Assembly: GCA_032718475.1 (NCBI GenBank)
Contig: JAUCBJ010000121.1
Coordinates: forward strand, 23,094 to 87,093
Length of the DNA stretch: 64,000 nucleotides
Source: Nemertoderma westbladi
Lineage: Eukaryota; Xenacoelomorpha; Nemertodermatida; Nemertodermatidae
Direction of reading: 5' to 3'
The translations under genes and the position numbers were made by a program. Below are positions 8,021 through 16,905 of this stretch, one piece after another (the stretch's first letter is position 1; the number at the start of each line of letters is the position of its first letter). The notes below the pieces were generated by a model, which had not been told where the DNA came from, ran no database searches, and saw only the letters and a program-made list of their open reading frames with translations.

Positions 8021-10567
8021 ATGGCGAGTAAGTTGATCAGAAAGAGAAAAGCGGAGTCAGGAGGAAAGGAGATACTGGTGGATTTCACCGAGAGGCATCC
8101 GGAAGAGAAGACGAGAGGATACTACGAGAGGTTGGAAAGGGGTCACGCGGCGCGAGCGCTGCAGGATCACTTCAGGGAGATGCACGAACAGCGGCTGGTC
8201 GGGACCTACGGGACGCCGTCGCTGGACAACGCGATCTTCCAACACTTCCACTACGTGGTGAAAGGGGACGAGGCGAAGTTCGGGATTCCGAAGTACCCGA
8301 GGGAATCACCGAGGAAGGACTGGAAAAGATTCATAGAGTCCGTCAACAGAGGAGGATATATGATCCTAGACGACGAGGGAACCGTGGAAGACGAGGCGGG
8401 TTCGAGACGAGGAACGGCGGGGTCGGCCAGGACCATACTCCTACATTTGGCCGCGCCAAATGGGGACATCTTCTTGTTCGACCTAGGGACGTATGGGAAG
8501 AAGGACGGGCCGAAATTAAACCGGTTACCGAAAGCGGTACAAGTTTTGGTAAGAGAGAAGTCGACGACGAAAGTGGGATCGGCGATTCGCAAGGATTCGG
8601 AGAGAATCATCGGTCCGGACGCCACCAACCTCCTGGATATGCAGAAGGTCTTTATGGCTATGACGGCACCGGATGGGTTGGGGGTAGTCGAAAACACAGG
8701 CCAATGCGGGGCGGTGGCAATGGGCCAGCTATTGGGGCTCGTATGCCACAAACCGATGGATTGGGGGAAGTTTAGGGAAGAATACGGAGCAGAACTAGAG
8801 AACTCGCTAAAGTGGGGAGCGAGACCAGGAAAGCAGGAGGTATATCAATTCCGCAGGGGAGCGATAAAGGTATATCAGAAGCGATATATCCTGCAGGAGG
8901 ACTGGATGATGATAAGTTTGCTTAACTTATTCATGACCGTGGTTATCGAGAGGGAACCAGGGGCATTTCTGTTATCGGGATCACCCCTAAGCTACAGGAG
9001 AGCCTTTAAGACGGCCTTTGACGGTCTGGTAGACCACCCGGGGCTGAAGGGCGAGTCGGTGTACTACAACAGCCGACATATGGTAGACGGGGAGACAGAT
9101 ACACCGTATCAGAGATGGGAGCAGCTAGAGACGGATAGACGAGAAGCAAAGCGACTGGAAGAAGTCGCTAGACGGGAGAGGATAGAAGCAGAGGAGAGGG
9201 AAGAGGAGGCCAGGACACAGAGTTACGGCTTCGAGGAACAGGCAGGCCTAGACGAACTTCATTGGACTTCATCAGGGAGTTCGGGGGAGTCTCTAGGGCG
9301 AGAATTGGGATGGACGGTGGGATCGCCGAAACAGTCGACGTCGGGGTTGCAAACGATGCCCATACCAGCGGGCGCCGAGGGCGACCAACCGCCAAGGAAG
9401 TTAAGGGAGCTAGAGGGATGGAGAGCTACGGGCGAGAGCCAAGGCGGGAAGGGACATAGTGTATCCATCGGGATACCGGGGTTGGAGACACTGCCAGAAG
9501 AGGAGGACAACGACGACGAGTTCGGAGAGATGCCGCCCATCGAGAGGATAGGCCACTCGGACACGGACTGGGTTGGCGGAAGGGTGGTGACGGCCAGTTG
9601 GGCGAGGGCCTTCTGGAACAGATCCGGCAAGCGGACCTGGGTGCACGAGGACCCGGCGATGGATTTCGCGGGGAGCACTATCAGGTTGGGCGAGCAACCG
9701 GGGATGGCACCACGGATAGTATTCGGGGAGACGATGCCCGAGAGGGGCGGAGAGATCGACGTAGATAGAGAGACCAACGTAGAGAAGTTCGCCTACCAGC
9801 GACTCCACAAACCGCGGAGATCGCTTGGGACGAAAGACGAGGTGGGACGGGAGACATTGGTACTCGGCTGCGACTACTGTGGGAGACAGACCCATCGGGA
9901 AAGGAGCTGCCTATACCGGTTCCAGAAGGGAACCTTTTGTCTCTACTGCCGAGAACCAAGCCACAGGATGGGGGCGTGTCCACAGTTGCATAACCGATGT
10001 CCAAAGTGCCACTTTCGGGGACACTATGGACGCAAATGCGACTGGATGAACGACGAGGAGAAGTTCACGAGATTCGAGGAGTGGGCCGACGTCGAGGCCA
10101 TGACGCGCCAGCGCATGAAGGCCCAGGAGTTCAAGTGGGGTTTCTTCCTTATCAATCAGGAGACTCACATGGAGATCATAAAGCGGAGGCTACCGTTTAC
10201 CTACCAAGAGTTAGCAACGGCGGCGTCGTACGCCGGAGTGATGAACACGCAAAGATATTTGGACAGGTGGACGCCAGAGAACCGAAGGGAGTTTAGGGAT
10301 TTCTTGGCGGAGCACGTACCACAAGCAATGAAGATGATCCTATGGGACGCCACTAGAGGGAGACAACCGGGCCACTCTGAGGGGCCACCGGCGAAGCGAT
10401 ATCGGGCACTAATAACACCAGCGCCCAGGGAGCCAACGACCGGGATCAGCAGGGAGGTGGCGGCGAAGGTCCGAAAGCAGAAAGCGGATCCCAGAGGAAC
10501 GGTGGTAACCAAGAAACGACCCAGGGAAGAGGACGCCAGGGGGAACTATCCCCAGAGGAACAGATAG
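8021..10567 (+). CDS. extra ORF: predicted DEDD-type 3'-5' exonuclease domain plus three CCHC zinc knuckles
   Basis: 848 codons, unbroken, ATG start, in the position env takes in retroviruses. Residues about 100-305 follow the RNase D/WRN/EXD exonuclease pattern. There is a D-x-E at 117-119 (MILDDEG), a strand ILLHLAAPNGDIFLFDL (139-155) and an Exo II-like KVGSAIRKDSERI with Asp192. An Exo III-like YILQEDWMMISLLNLF carries Asp294. The first-to-last acid spacing of about 177 residues suits the family. Residues 365-398 are a charged helix, and 400-600 are acidic and low in order. Three CX2CX4HX4C knuckles follow at 617-630, 640-653 and 660-673, then a basic tail. Known members of the fold trim RNA or DNA 3' ends. 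A role here (primer or RNA processing, or interference with host small RNAs) is speculation. The Y-to-D spacing in Exo III is one residue long, so activity is uncertain. Confidence 0.6.
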   Translation: MASKLIRKRKAESGGKEILVDFTERHPEEKTRGYYERLERGHAARALQDHFREMHEQRLVGTYGTPSLDNAIFQHFHYVVKGDEAKFGIPKYPRESPRKDWKRFIESVNRGGYMILDDEGTVEDEAGSRRGTAGSARTILLHLAAPNGDIFLFDLGTYGKKDGPKLNRLPKAVQVLVREKSTTKVGSAIRKDSERIIGPDATNLLDMQKVFMAMTAPDGLGVVENTGQCGAVAMGQLLGLVCHKPMDWGKFREEYGAELENSLKWGARPGKQEVYQFRRGAIKVYQKRYILQEDWMMISLLNLFMTVVIEREPGAFLLSGSPLSYRRAFKTAFDGLVDHPGLKGESVYYNSRHMVDGETDTPYQRWEQLETDRREAKRLEEVARRERIEAEEREEEARTQSYGFEEQAGLDELHWTSSGSSGESLGRELGWTVGSPKQSTSGLQTMPIPAGAEGDQPPRKLRELEGWRATGESQGGKGHSVSIGIPGLETLPEEEDNDDEFGEMPPIERIGHSDTDWVGGRVVTASWARAFWNRSGKRTWVHEDPAMDFAGSTIRLGEQPGMAPRIVFGETMPERGGEIDVDRETNVEKFAYQRLHKPRRSLGTKDEVGRETLVLGCDYCGRQTHRERSCLYRFQKGTFCLYCREPSHRMGACPQLHNRCPKCHFRGHYGRKCDWMNDEEKFTRFEEWADVEAMTRQRMKAQEFKWGFFLINQETHMEIIKRRLPFTYQELATAASYAGVMNTQRYLDRWTPENRREFRDFLAEHVPQAMKMILWDATRGRQPGHSEGPPAKRYRALITPAPREPTTGISREVAAKVRKQKADPRGTVVTKKRPREEDARGNYPQRNR

Positions 10568-11238
10568 GTTCCCAGAGCCGAGGGAGAGAGACTGAGACTT
10601 GGACGTGGTGCGCCTGGAAGGCGCCGCGTGGGACGTACGAACTATTAAGTACAAATTTAATTAATGCAAATAATCATATAAGTGCAATTTGTATGTACGT
10701 ATGTAGTAATTAGTAATCTACGAATATATACGCTCGAAGTAAGTACTATAGTCATACAACCTTTCTCAATTAGCTACTGGGACTGGGGGGTAAACTGACT
10801 ATGGCACTATGGACGAGACACCAGACAATTTCACACTTCTTGAGTGCGACGGCACAAGAGGGGGGGGAGATTCGTCAGAAGGGATGAGGTAGTCAGAGTA
10901 GGGTTGAGGGACAGAGTAGTAGGTGTGAAGTGCGGAGAGAGTGCGGACGCAATTCTAGTGTGGGGGGGATAATAAGAGGCTGAGTGAGGGACGAGGAGGT
11001 CCGAGTGTATGAGAGAGTTAGGATGAGAGTGAAGAAGAGATAGGGCGGAAGTGTTGGGGAAACAAAAGTTGCGTGAGAGGTGAGCGCGATCGGCCCAACA
11101 TGAGTCGCCAGGCACACAGGGTAGCGTTATCATACCCATAGGGAGCGGCCTGGAAAGCCGGATCCGAGAGAAAAGAATTCCACCCCACACCCGATACTAG
11201 ATCGGGATCCAGCGGGATTGTAGCGCACTTTTTGGTTG
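10568..11238 (+). other. 3' untranslated region of the BEL/Pao element
   Basis: No ORF is supported. From about 10920 it matches the region inside the 3' LTR of the minus-strand copy (49263-49600), which identifies it as the ancestral 3' UTR. It includes a purine-rich G-run stretch at 10858-10868. Confidence 0.6.
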
Positions 11239-11276
11239 ATGCTATCTTCTTACCGGGAAGATAGCATGGGGGGGAG
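11239..11276 (+). promoter_or_regulatory. perfect 11-bp hairpin abutting the polypurine tract
   Basis: Arms ATGCTATCTTC (11239-11249) and GAAGATAGCAT (11257-11267) enclose the loop TTACCGG. The tract GGGGGGGAG (11268-11276) then runs directly into the 3' LTR. A polypurine tract in this place primes plus-strand DNA synthesis in LTR elements. The same hairpin and tract stand next to the 3' LTR of the second copy (49225-49262, minus). Confidence 0.8.
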
Positions 11277-11822
11277 TGTTAGCTTATTCAATCCCGCTAA
11301 CACCCCATAAAGTTAAGCCGATAAGCAATATTGGGAGCCACGAGATTGGGTAATTAACCAACTCGTGCCATCCCAATAAGAATGGGAAGGAGAAGCACAC
11401 AATGAGGGTCAGGGGCCAAACCCCTAACCCAGAGAGAATAGGTGGAGTGAACGGGAACACTCCAAAGGGCGCCAACAAGGGTATCAACCAATCAGAGGGG
11501 GGAAAGGCATCGATTAGGTAGAGTAACAAGGACAACCGTGCAATATAGCCACTTGGCAGTAATCATATCAATTCAGTTATCTCAGTGCAATACTGGTGCT
11601 AGTTTAGGTTACATAGTTTAGCTAGGGAAGGACCGGGACTTTAGTTACCGTATCCCGCCTTCCGTATACAACAACTATATTATCTCATATCTATATCTAT
11701 ATCTGTATACCCAAATATTATATACGACGAACAGCACAAACTCATTCACTCTTTATACACGGCGGGGACGCGTGAACTAACAACGGATAAGTTTATTACT
11801 AACAACGGATAGGTTTATTACA
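11277..11822 (+). repeat. 3' LTR of the plus-strand BEL/Pao element, 546 bp
   Basis: It begins TGTTAGCTTATTC and ends GTTTATTACA. It aligns with the reverse complement of the LTRs at 107-637 and 48695-49224 but is clearly diverged, for example in a duplicated AACAACGGATA block near the 3' end. This marks a different subfamily. The internal stem-loop is kept in altered form (CACGAG ... CTCGTG, about 11339-11368). Confidence 0.85.
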
Positions 11823-12889
11823 ACTTTAATTAAATGCATACTTACTGACACTTAGGCTTCTTTCAGCAATGTACCCATAAGCTATCATGACGCTGATCTT
11901 CTAGTGTGCCGTACATGCTGCTGCACAAACAACAACGATTTCCTTTGGACGGCTTTCTTTTTAAAGGTTTTTGGACATTCGATGGTGAGTAGTTAAGTGA
12001 TCGCCGTACCCCACATGATCTATCTTTATCGATCTCAGCCACGAGTTTTCCTAGTGAAGCACTCACCTCCTAGATTTGGACATAATAATTTTAATATTTT
12101 CATATATATAAACTTAGTTATAACGAACGCAGTCTTACATTTTAGTAAATTAGGCATAAAAATAGTATTATTATTGTACCTCAGTTATTATGTTCCTTGT
12201 TATTGGGCTATCTGGGATGGGCCCTTTATGATGATGGGATGTTTGTCCTAAACGATAAATAACGTTAGATGGAATAGATAATTGAAACTGTATTGCAGAC
12301 TTGGCTATCGCTTGTTAAGTGTTAACTAATTTTTAATCAAACCTGATATGCGAGCCTTTTTTTAAGGATAGAGGTAAAAGATAAGTAATTTATATAAACT
12401 TAGTCACAATATTTATTTACTACATTAACTTTACTTTTATTCGCTAGGGTAGTACCGAATGTGTGAGTTAGTAGTTATGTAATCATATTAGGCCTAAATG
12501 TAATCATATGTGCGTACGGTACTGTAGGGCCTGTTATGAAATAAAATCTATAAATTAAAGTACTTTATGTTACGTTTGTTATTTTAGTTCCCCCTTAACG
12601 CAGCCTGAGCGGATGGGTCACGTAGTCATTAACAGCGGATGGGTCAGAAAATGACCAAGCTATAAATTTTACTATATTCAATTAGAATTAATATGAAAAG
12701 TTGGTTAAGGAGCCGCCAACGAGGCCTTGAGGTCTAGTTCTGCACAATACGAAACAGTATATGAGTACAGTACAGCATATACAGCAGATGATACTATGTA
12801 TACTTACGAAGTTAGCTGTACTGGCCTACTGACGTACTACTGCTTAGGCCTATATAAATATTGGAATACTTAAAAGCATCTTATTTACA
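11823..12889. other. AT-rich spacer, no confident gene
   Basis: No supported gene. A short minus-strand frame at 11863-12066 ends in a Cys/Trp pattern (CCLCSSMYG ... WVHC) that faintly recalls the zinc-ribbon tails of DDE transposases, but it is too short to call. The last 150 bases may be the 5' leader of the LINE that begins at about 12890. TAGGCCTA-type palindromes occur at the end. Confidence 0.4.
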
Positions 12890-13744
12890 ATGACGCATCC
12901 ACAGAATATTAATGTCGCAAATGATGAAAACGATCACAGTATTATTGCTAGTATTATTTCATCAACGGATGACCCTGAAATAAAGAATTGTTTAAGCTGC
13001 TGGTCCCAGGAGGAGACAGGAACTACAATCACCAAAAAACTTAACAAATGTCCAACCAGCCAACTTCGCAAGACAGCCCTTTACATGGGATGTGAAAGGG
13101 CGAATGACAACCTCTATAAGGCGCAATTAGTAGTTGAGGTTGTTAAATCAATTGAACGTTTCCTACCTGAGGAATGCGCGAACTGTGGGGCTGACTACTC
13201 ATGCGAGTTTGGAGAGAAAACCGCTATTCAATGTTTTATTTGTCAACGAGGTGTTCACAGTGGTTGTGTCACTGATCCAACGCAAACAGAAGAATATAAA
13301 GCACTAACGTCGGCCCACGGATTTGTCTGGGTATGCCTCTATTGCCAACAACGGGCCATAGCTGGCAAAGCAATTATTCGCAATAAAGAAGGCAAATCCA
13401 TTGCCGGTATTCGTAAGCGTCAAATTCTAGGCGCAGTGGCTACGACTGAAGGAGTACCGGTACCGTTGTCAGAACAAATGAGGGTTAAGGAACTGCAAAC
13501 GAGAAGTCCAACTGTCAATGGGCCAAGTCAGTTCGAGAGTGATAACTGCATTCTCACCATTACAAACACCGCTACTGGTAGAGACAACACTGATAGTGTT
13601 GTACAACCAATTCACCGTCAGTACCAGTATATGGATTCGACCAACCAAACTCAAGTTAGTCGACTACAAAACCGCTTTGATATACTGGACGGTGAAGATG
13701 ATGATGTTGTCGATTTAGGTTCTGTACATTATGAAAGAGGATGA
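12890..13744 (+). pseudogene. LINE ORF1 with PHD finger
   Basis: 284 codons from ATG. Residues about 97-150 form a C4HC3 pattern: CANC, CFIC, H-x2-C, then VWVCLYC. That is a complete PHD-type zinc finger with the conserved Trp. The flanks are hydrophilic with no other recognised domain. In non-LTR elements ORF1 proteins bind the element RNA; PHD fingers there may contact chromatin or protein (inference). The TGA at 13742-13744 overlaps an ATG at 13731 in the next frame. This could be a stop-reinitiation junction between two ORFs or a single-base frameshift in one ORF. Confidence 0.7.
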
Positions 13745-14588
13745 ATGGGTAAATCCCAACAGTACTGTTGGTAGAGAGACATCACCGGTATCACACAACC
13801 ACAATAAATCGGAACCTCATTCTACAAACAGCAGCAATGAAAATAGACCTGTCTGTCGGTTCTTTCGCAATGGGAACTGCCAGTTTGGCCGATCGGGACG
13901 AGGCTGTTCATATCGACATCCAAAACTTTGTCTTAAATTCTTAAACAAAGGAAAATCAAGCCAAGGTGGCTGCACTAAGGGGACGTCCTGTAGGTACTTT
14001 CATCCCACACTGTGCCGCAATTCTGTCAACGAAAAACAATGCCTTAATGGCTAATGTAACTTCTACCATATCCGTGGCACTCAACGTGTCAAGAGGCTGC
14101 AGGAAAATCGCGTGGAAGACAGATATAATATCAGGGAACAAAGTGTTGGGCTACAAGGGAATAACATAGTCTCCCGGAGCTACACCAAGTCGAACCTCCC
14201 TCCTCATAGAGAAATCGACCAACCAAACACCAATGGTCAAATCCAGCAGCGTAACGTGGAATGCTATCGCTATGGTGAAGCTCAGACTTTGCAGACCACG
14301 GATCAGAGTTCTTTTTTAGAGAACGCCATGGCGGAAATGCAGAACTCGTTTACTATGCAAATGTCTCAGATGCAGGATCAAATATTGGGTATGCAGCGCC
14401 AGTTCTCTCACCAACTTCAGCAGTTGGTGCAGCTACAGCCCCAGGCAGCTGCATCCCCACCTCAAACCCAAACACAATACTATACTCAGCAACCGAGTGT
14501 CCACAACACACAACAAATGCAAGGTTTTGCCCAGTCGGGCCAGGTTCATATAGTACCGGTATCCAACCCAACCCAAATTATGGTGTGA
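13731..14588 (+). pseudogene. LINE ORF segment with three CCCH zinc fingers and a Gln-rich tail, one in-frame stop
   Basis: Finger 1 is C-x7-C-x8-C-x3-H (CRFFRNGNC ... CSYRH). Finger 2 ends CTKGTSCRYFH. Finger 3 is CRNSVNEKQC ... CNFYH and is cut by a TAA at 14052-14054. After the stop the same frame stays open to 14588. That stretch holds a Met/Gln-rich helix (EMQNSFTMQMSQMQDQI) and then a Gln/Pro/Tyr-rich low-complexity stretch. CCCH fingers usually bind RNA, so an RNA-binding ORF1-like role is reasonable. A frame change at about 14575-14588 leads into the Asn-rich segment, so the copy is inactive. Confidence 0.65.
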
Positions 14589-14872
14589 ACCATGGCTCTT
14601 ACAGTTATGTAAATAATTTTGAGGATACCATTTTTCATAGAGGAATGAGTGCCAATAATAATTTTCGCACTCATATTAATAACTTTGAATTGAATAATAA
14701 TAAAGCCAAAATGCAAAACGCTGTTGGTTCTTCCCCTAAGGAAAATATAAATGCAAATTTTACCAATTTACATAATATTAAGAGCCAGGGCTACACGAAT
14801 AATTTCAATTGTGCTCCAAGTAATACTAATCTTACTACCGGTTCTACAAACACTAATATTAGTAGTAGTAAT
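14585..14872 (+). pseudogene. LINE ORF segment, Asn-rich, upstream of endonuclease
   Basis: The frame is Asn/Ser/Thr-rich (for example NNFRTHINNFELNNNK) and of low complexity. It continues in frame to 20559 once the gypsy element and one GTAAT copy are removed. It appears to be the disordered linker between the zinc-finger region and the endonuclease. The gypsy LTR ends the frame artificially within a few codons. Confidence 0.6.
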
Positions 14873-15069
14873 TGTACAGTGTTGATCTAAGTTACCCTTA
14901 AGTGATATTATATACTTATATATATGTAGGCCTACAGGCCTATGGAAAGTCAAGTATTCAATATATATAACATAAGTACTTCTGTACTTTGTCATCTGGC
15001 AATCCCATATTTTCATACACAGCAGTCTGGCAGTATATCTACTGCCTACTGGTACTTCAGTACTTTACA
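14873..15069 (+). repeat. 5' LTR of Ty3/gypsy element, 197 bp
   Basis: TGTACAGTG ... CTTTACA. Short for a gypsy LTR. It contains the palindromic string GTAGGCCTAC and several TA repeats. Identical by eye to the 3' copy. Confidence 0.95.
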
Positions 15070-15324
15070 TGGCGCTGCGAATCTGGAAATACAAATACAC
15101 TGCGGCACTACACACTACAAGATGGAACAAATAAATAATAGGTCTTAAAACTTAACTGGTCTACAAACAATACTGCAATAGGCCTACCCCATCATTGGTT
15201 AGCCAACAAGATAACCTACAATCTACAGCTCTACAGACATATAGGCCTACCAATAGGCCTATAACCTAGCCTACAACAGGTGTCAGGGTGCTTACAATAA
15301 GCACCTACAGCTCAACATAGCAAC

Positions 15325-16905
15325 ATGACGGATACCGGCACCGGTACTACAGCTACATCTATTACAGCAGCCAAATATTCGCGATCAGCCTTCAAGGGAC
15401 GTGTTACTACAGCAATGAGACGCCTTGAGGACTCGCTACAAAAATATACCACCATGGACCATGAACAATTAACGCCATTAATAATTGAAGCAGTAACAAG
15501 CCGATTAACAGATTTTCAAATGGCTGCAAACAAATATTTCGAAGCACACCACAATGTCCAGGTGTTAGAACCTACAAAGGATGGTGACAAAGAAACATTA
15601 TATGTGAATTCACTGGAAGATAATGTTGTAGAATTCCGCGACCGGGTTCAATAATTAAGTTACCGGTACTCAAGTACTTTGAACATTTTAAATCATTCTC
15701 AGGTTAGTGATGTTAATACTAATGGTAGGCCTGCTGATCCAGTAGCTACCGGTACACATATTAAAAATCCACGCATAGATCGAACCTGTCAGCCAGATCG
15801 TCTGAACAAAGACGTTTCTATCGCAGACTACAATACATGGAAAATTAATTTCCTCCAATTTTTCCGCATAAATGCGATGCAACACATGGAGCATGATTAC
15901 CAAATTGCTCAACTTCAAGCATGTATTTCTCCAGAATTACAAACTACAAGTCGTCTGTCCCTTAATGTCACACCACAACATACTGTTGATGAAATTCTGG
16001 ACATTCTCCATGAATATTACAAAAAAAAATGTAGTTGGATTCGCAGATGTGTCGAATTCAACAGTTGTCATCAGGTCGCTGGTGAACCATTTAATGATTT
16101 TTTTGTTCGCCTGCGTGGCCTGCAAGAATTAACTGAACCATGCCACAGATGTATAGACCGCAACTTAATGGTCCAAATATGTCAAGGTGTCATAAACATT
16201 GAACTCCAACGGAAATTATTTGCTTTACAAATGGGGCACCCTACCTTAGATGACGTTAGAAATGAATGTATTGCATTTGAACACGGTGACCATGAATCAA
16301 ATGTTTCCAAACAACCAAACCGTGATCAATTAATACACAATATACAAACAATTTCGTCCCCAGATGGGGCTGTTGAAATACCGGTACCACAATATACATT
16401 TACTATTGATGAAATTCGAGAAACAATGTTAAATAGTAAAGGTACTGATTCTGATATAATTCATGCACTTCAAGTTTTAAAAACGCAACAACTTCCAGCA
16501 CGGTCAAAGAAAACTTACCCTATTTATAGGGGTAAAGGCAATACACAAACCCAATCTACATTCTCAAAAAGTACTTCATCAAAAAGCCGGAATTGCCCTT
16601 GGTGTGGTGGACCATCACCACATGAAAATAATAGACAAAACTGTCCAGCCAGTGGGAAATTATGTGTCAATTGTGGGAGAAAGGGACACTTTTCATTTGC
16701 TTGTAAAGCAAACCCAGCTATGCAATCTTTTCAACAACGACAAATTAATCAAATTGAATATAATAAACAATGCGATGAAGGGGATGATGACAGTGACCAA
16801 TCATCCTATGTTTATCGTGCTGGCGTTAATATTAATGTGATTTCAGATGAAGTTCATATTACTCAAATTAAATTTTCACATTCTGCACCATTGATTTCGA
16901 ATTAA
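15325..16905 (+). CDS. Ty3/gypsy Gag, one in-frame stop
   Basis: An ATG at 15325 opens 109 codons to a TAA at 15652-15654. The same frame then stays open to 16905. The second part holds the capsid-like helical region (WKINFLQFFR ... LHEYYKKKC). Next is a zinc-binding tail with a CX2C (CPWCGG) and a CCHC knuckle (CVNCGRKGHFSFAC). Gag packages the element RNA in virus-like particles. The TAA may be a nonsense mutation or a readthrough point. The rest of the element is so well kept that either is possible. Confidence 0.8.

Larger units (their letters stand above)
638..11822 (+). mobile_element. BEL/Pao retrotransposon with an extra downstream ORF; 5' LTR not in window
   Basis: Order: gag remnant (640-1284), gag-protease-RT-RNase H (1343-5029), integrase (5066-6607), hairpin-repeat array (6759-7521), spacer, extra ORF (8021-10567), hairpin plus polypurine tract (11239-11276), 3' LTR (11277-11822). 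The 5' LTR and start of gag are separated from this body by the opposite-strand element inserted at 637/638. Decay is light: one G-run frameshift and two in-frame stops (1304-1306 and 5027-5029). The extra ORF is unbroken. BEL/Pao is assigned from the RT and RNase H signatures and the integrase layout. Confidence 0.9.

Noticed and set aside
8600-8760. Papain-like active site suggested by NTGQCGAVA in the extra BEL/Pao ORF
   Set aside because: Resembles the Q-x-CG of papain proteases, but the flanking strands and acidic residues fit an exonuclease far better and no His/Asn partner motif was found.
8021-10567. Envelope glycoprotein in the env position
   Set aside because: No signal peptide, no transmembrane segment, no Cys pattern of an envelope; zinc knuckles instead.
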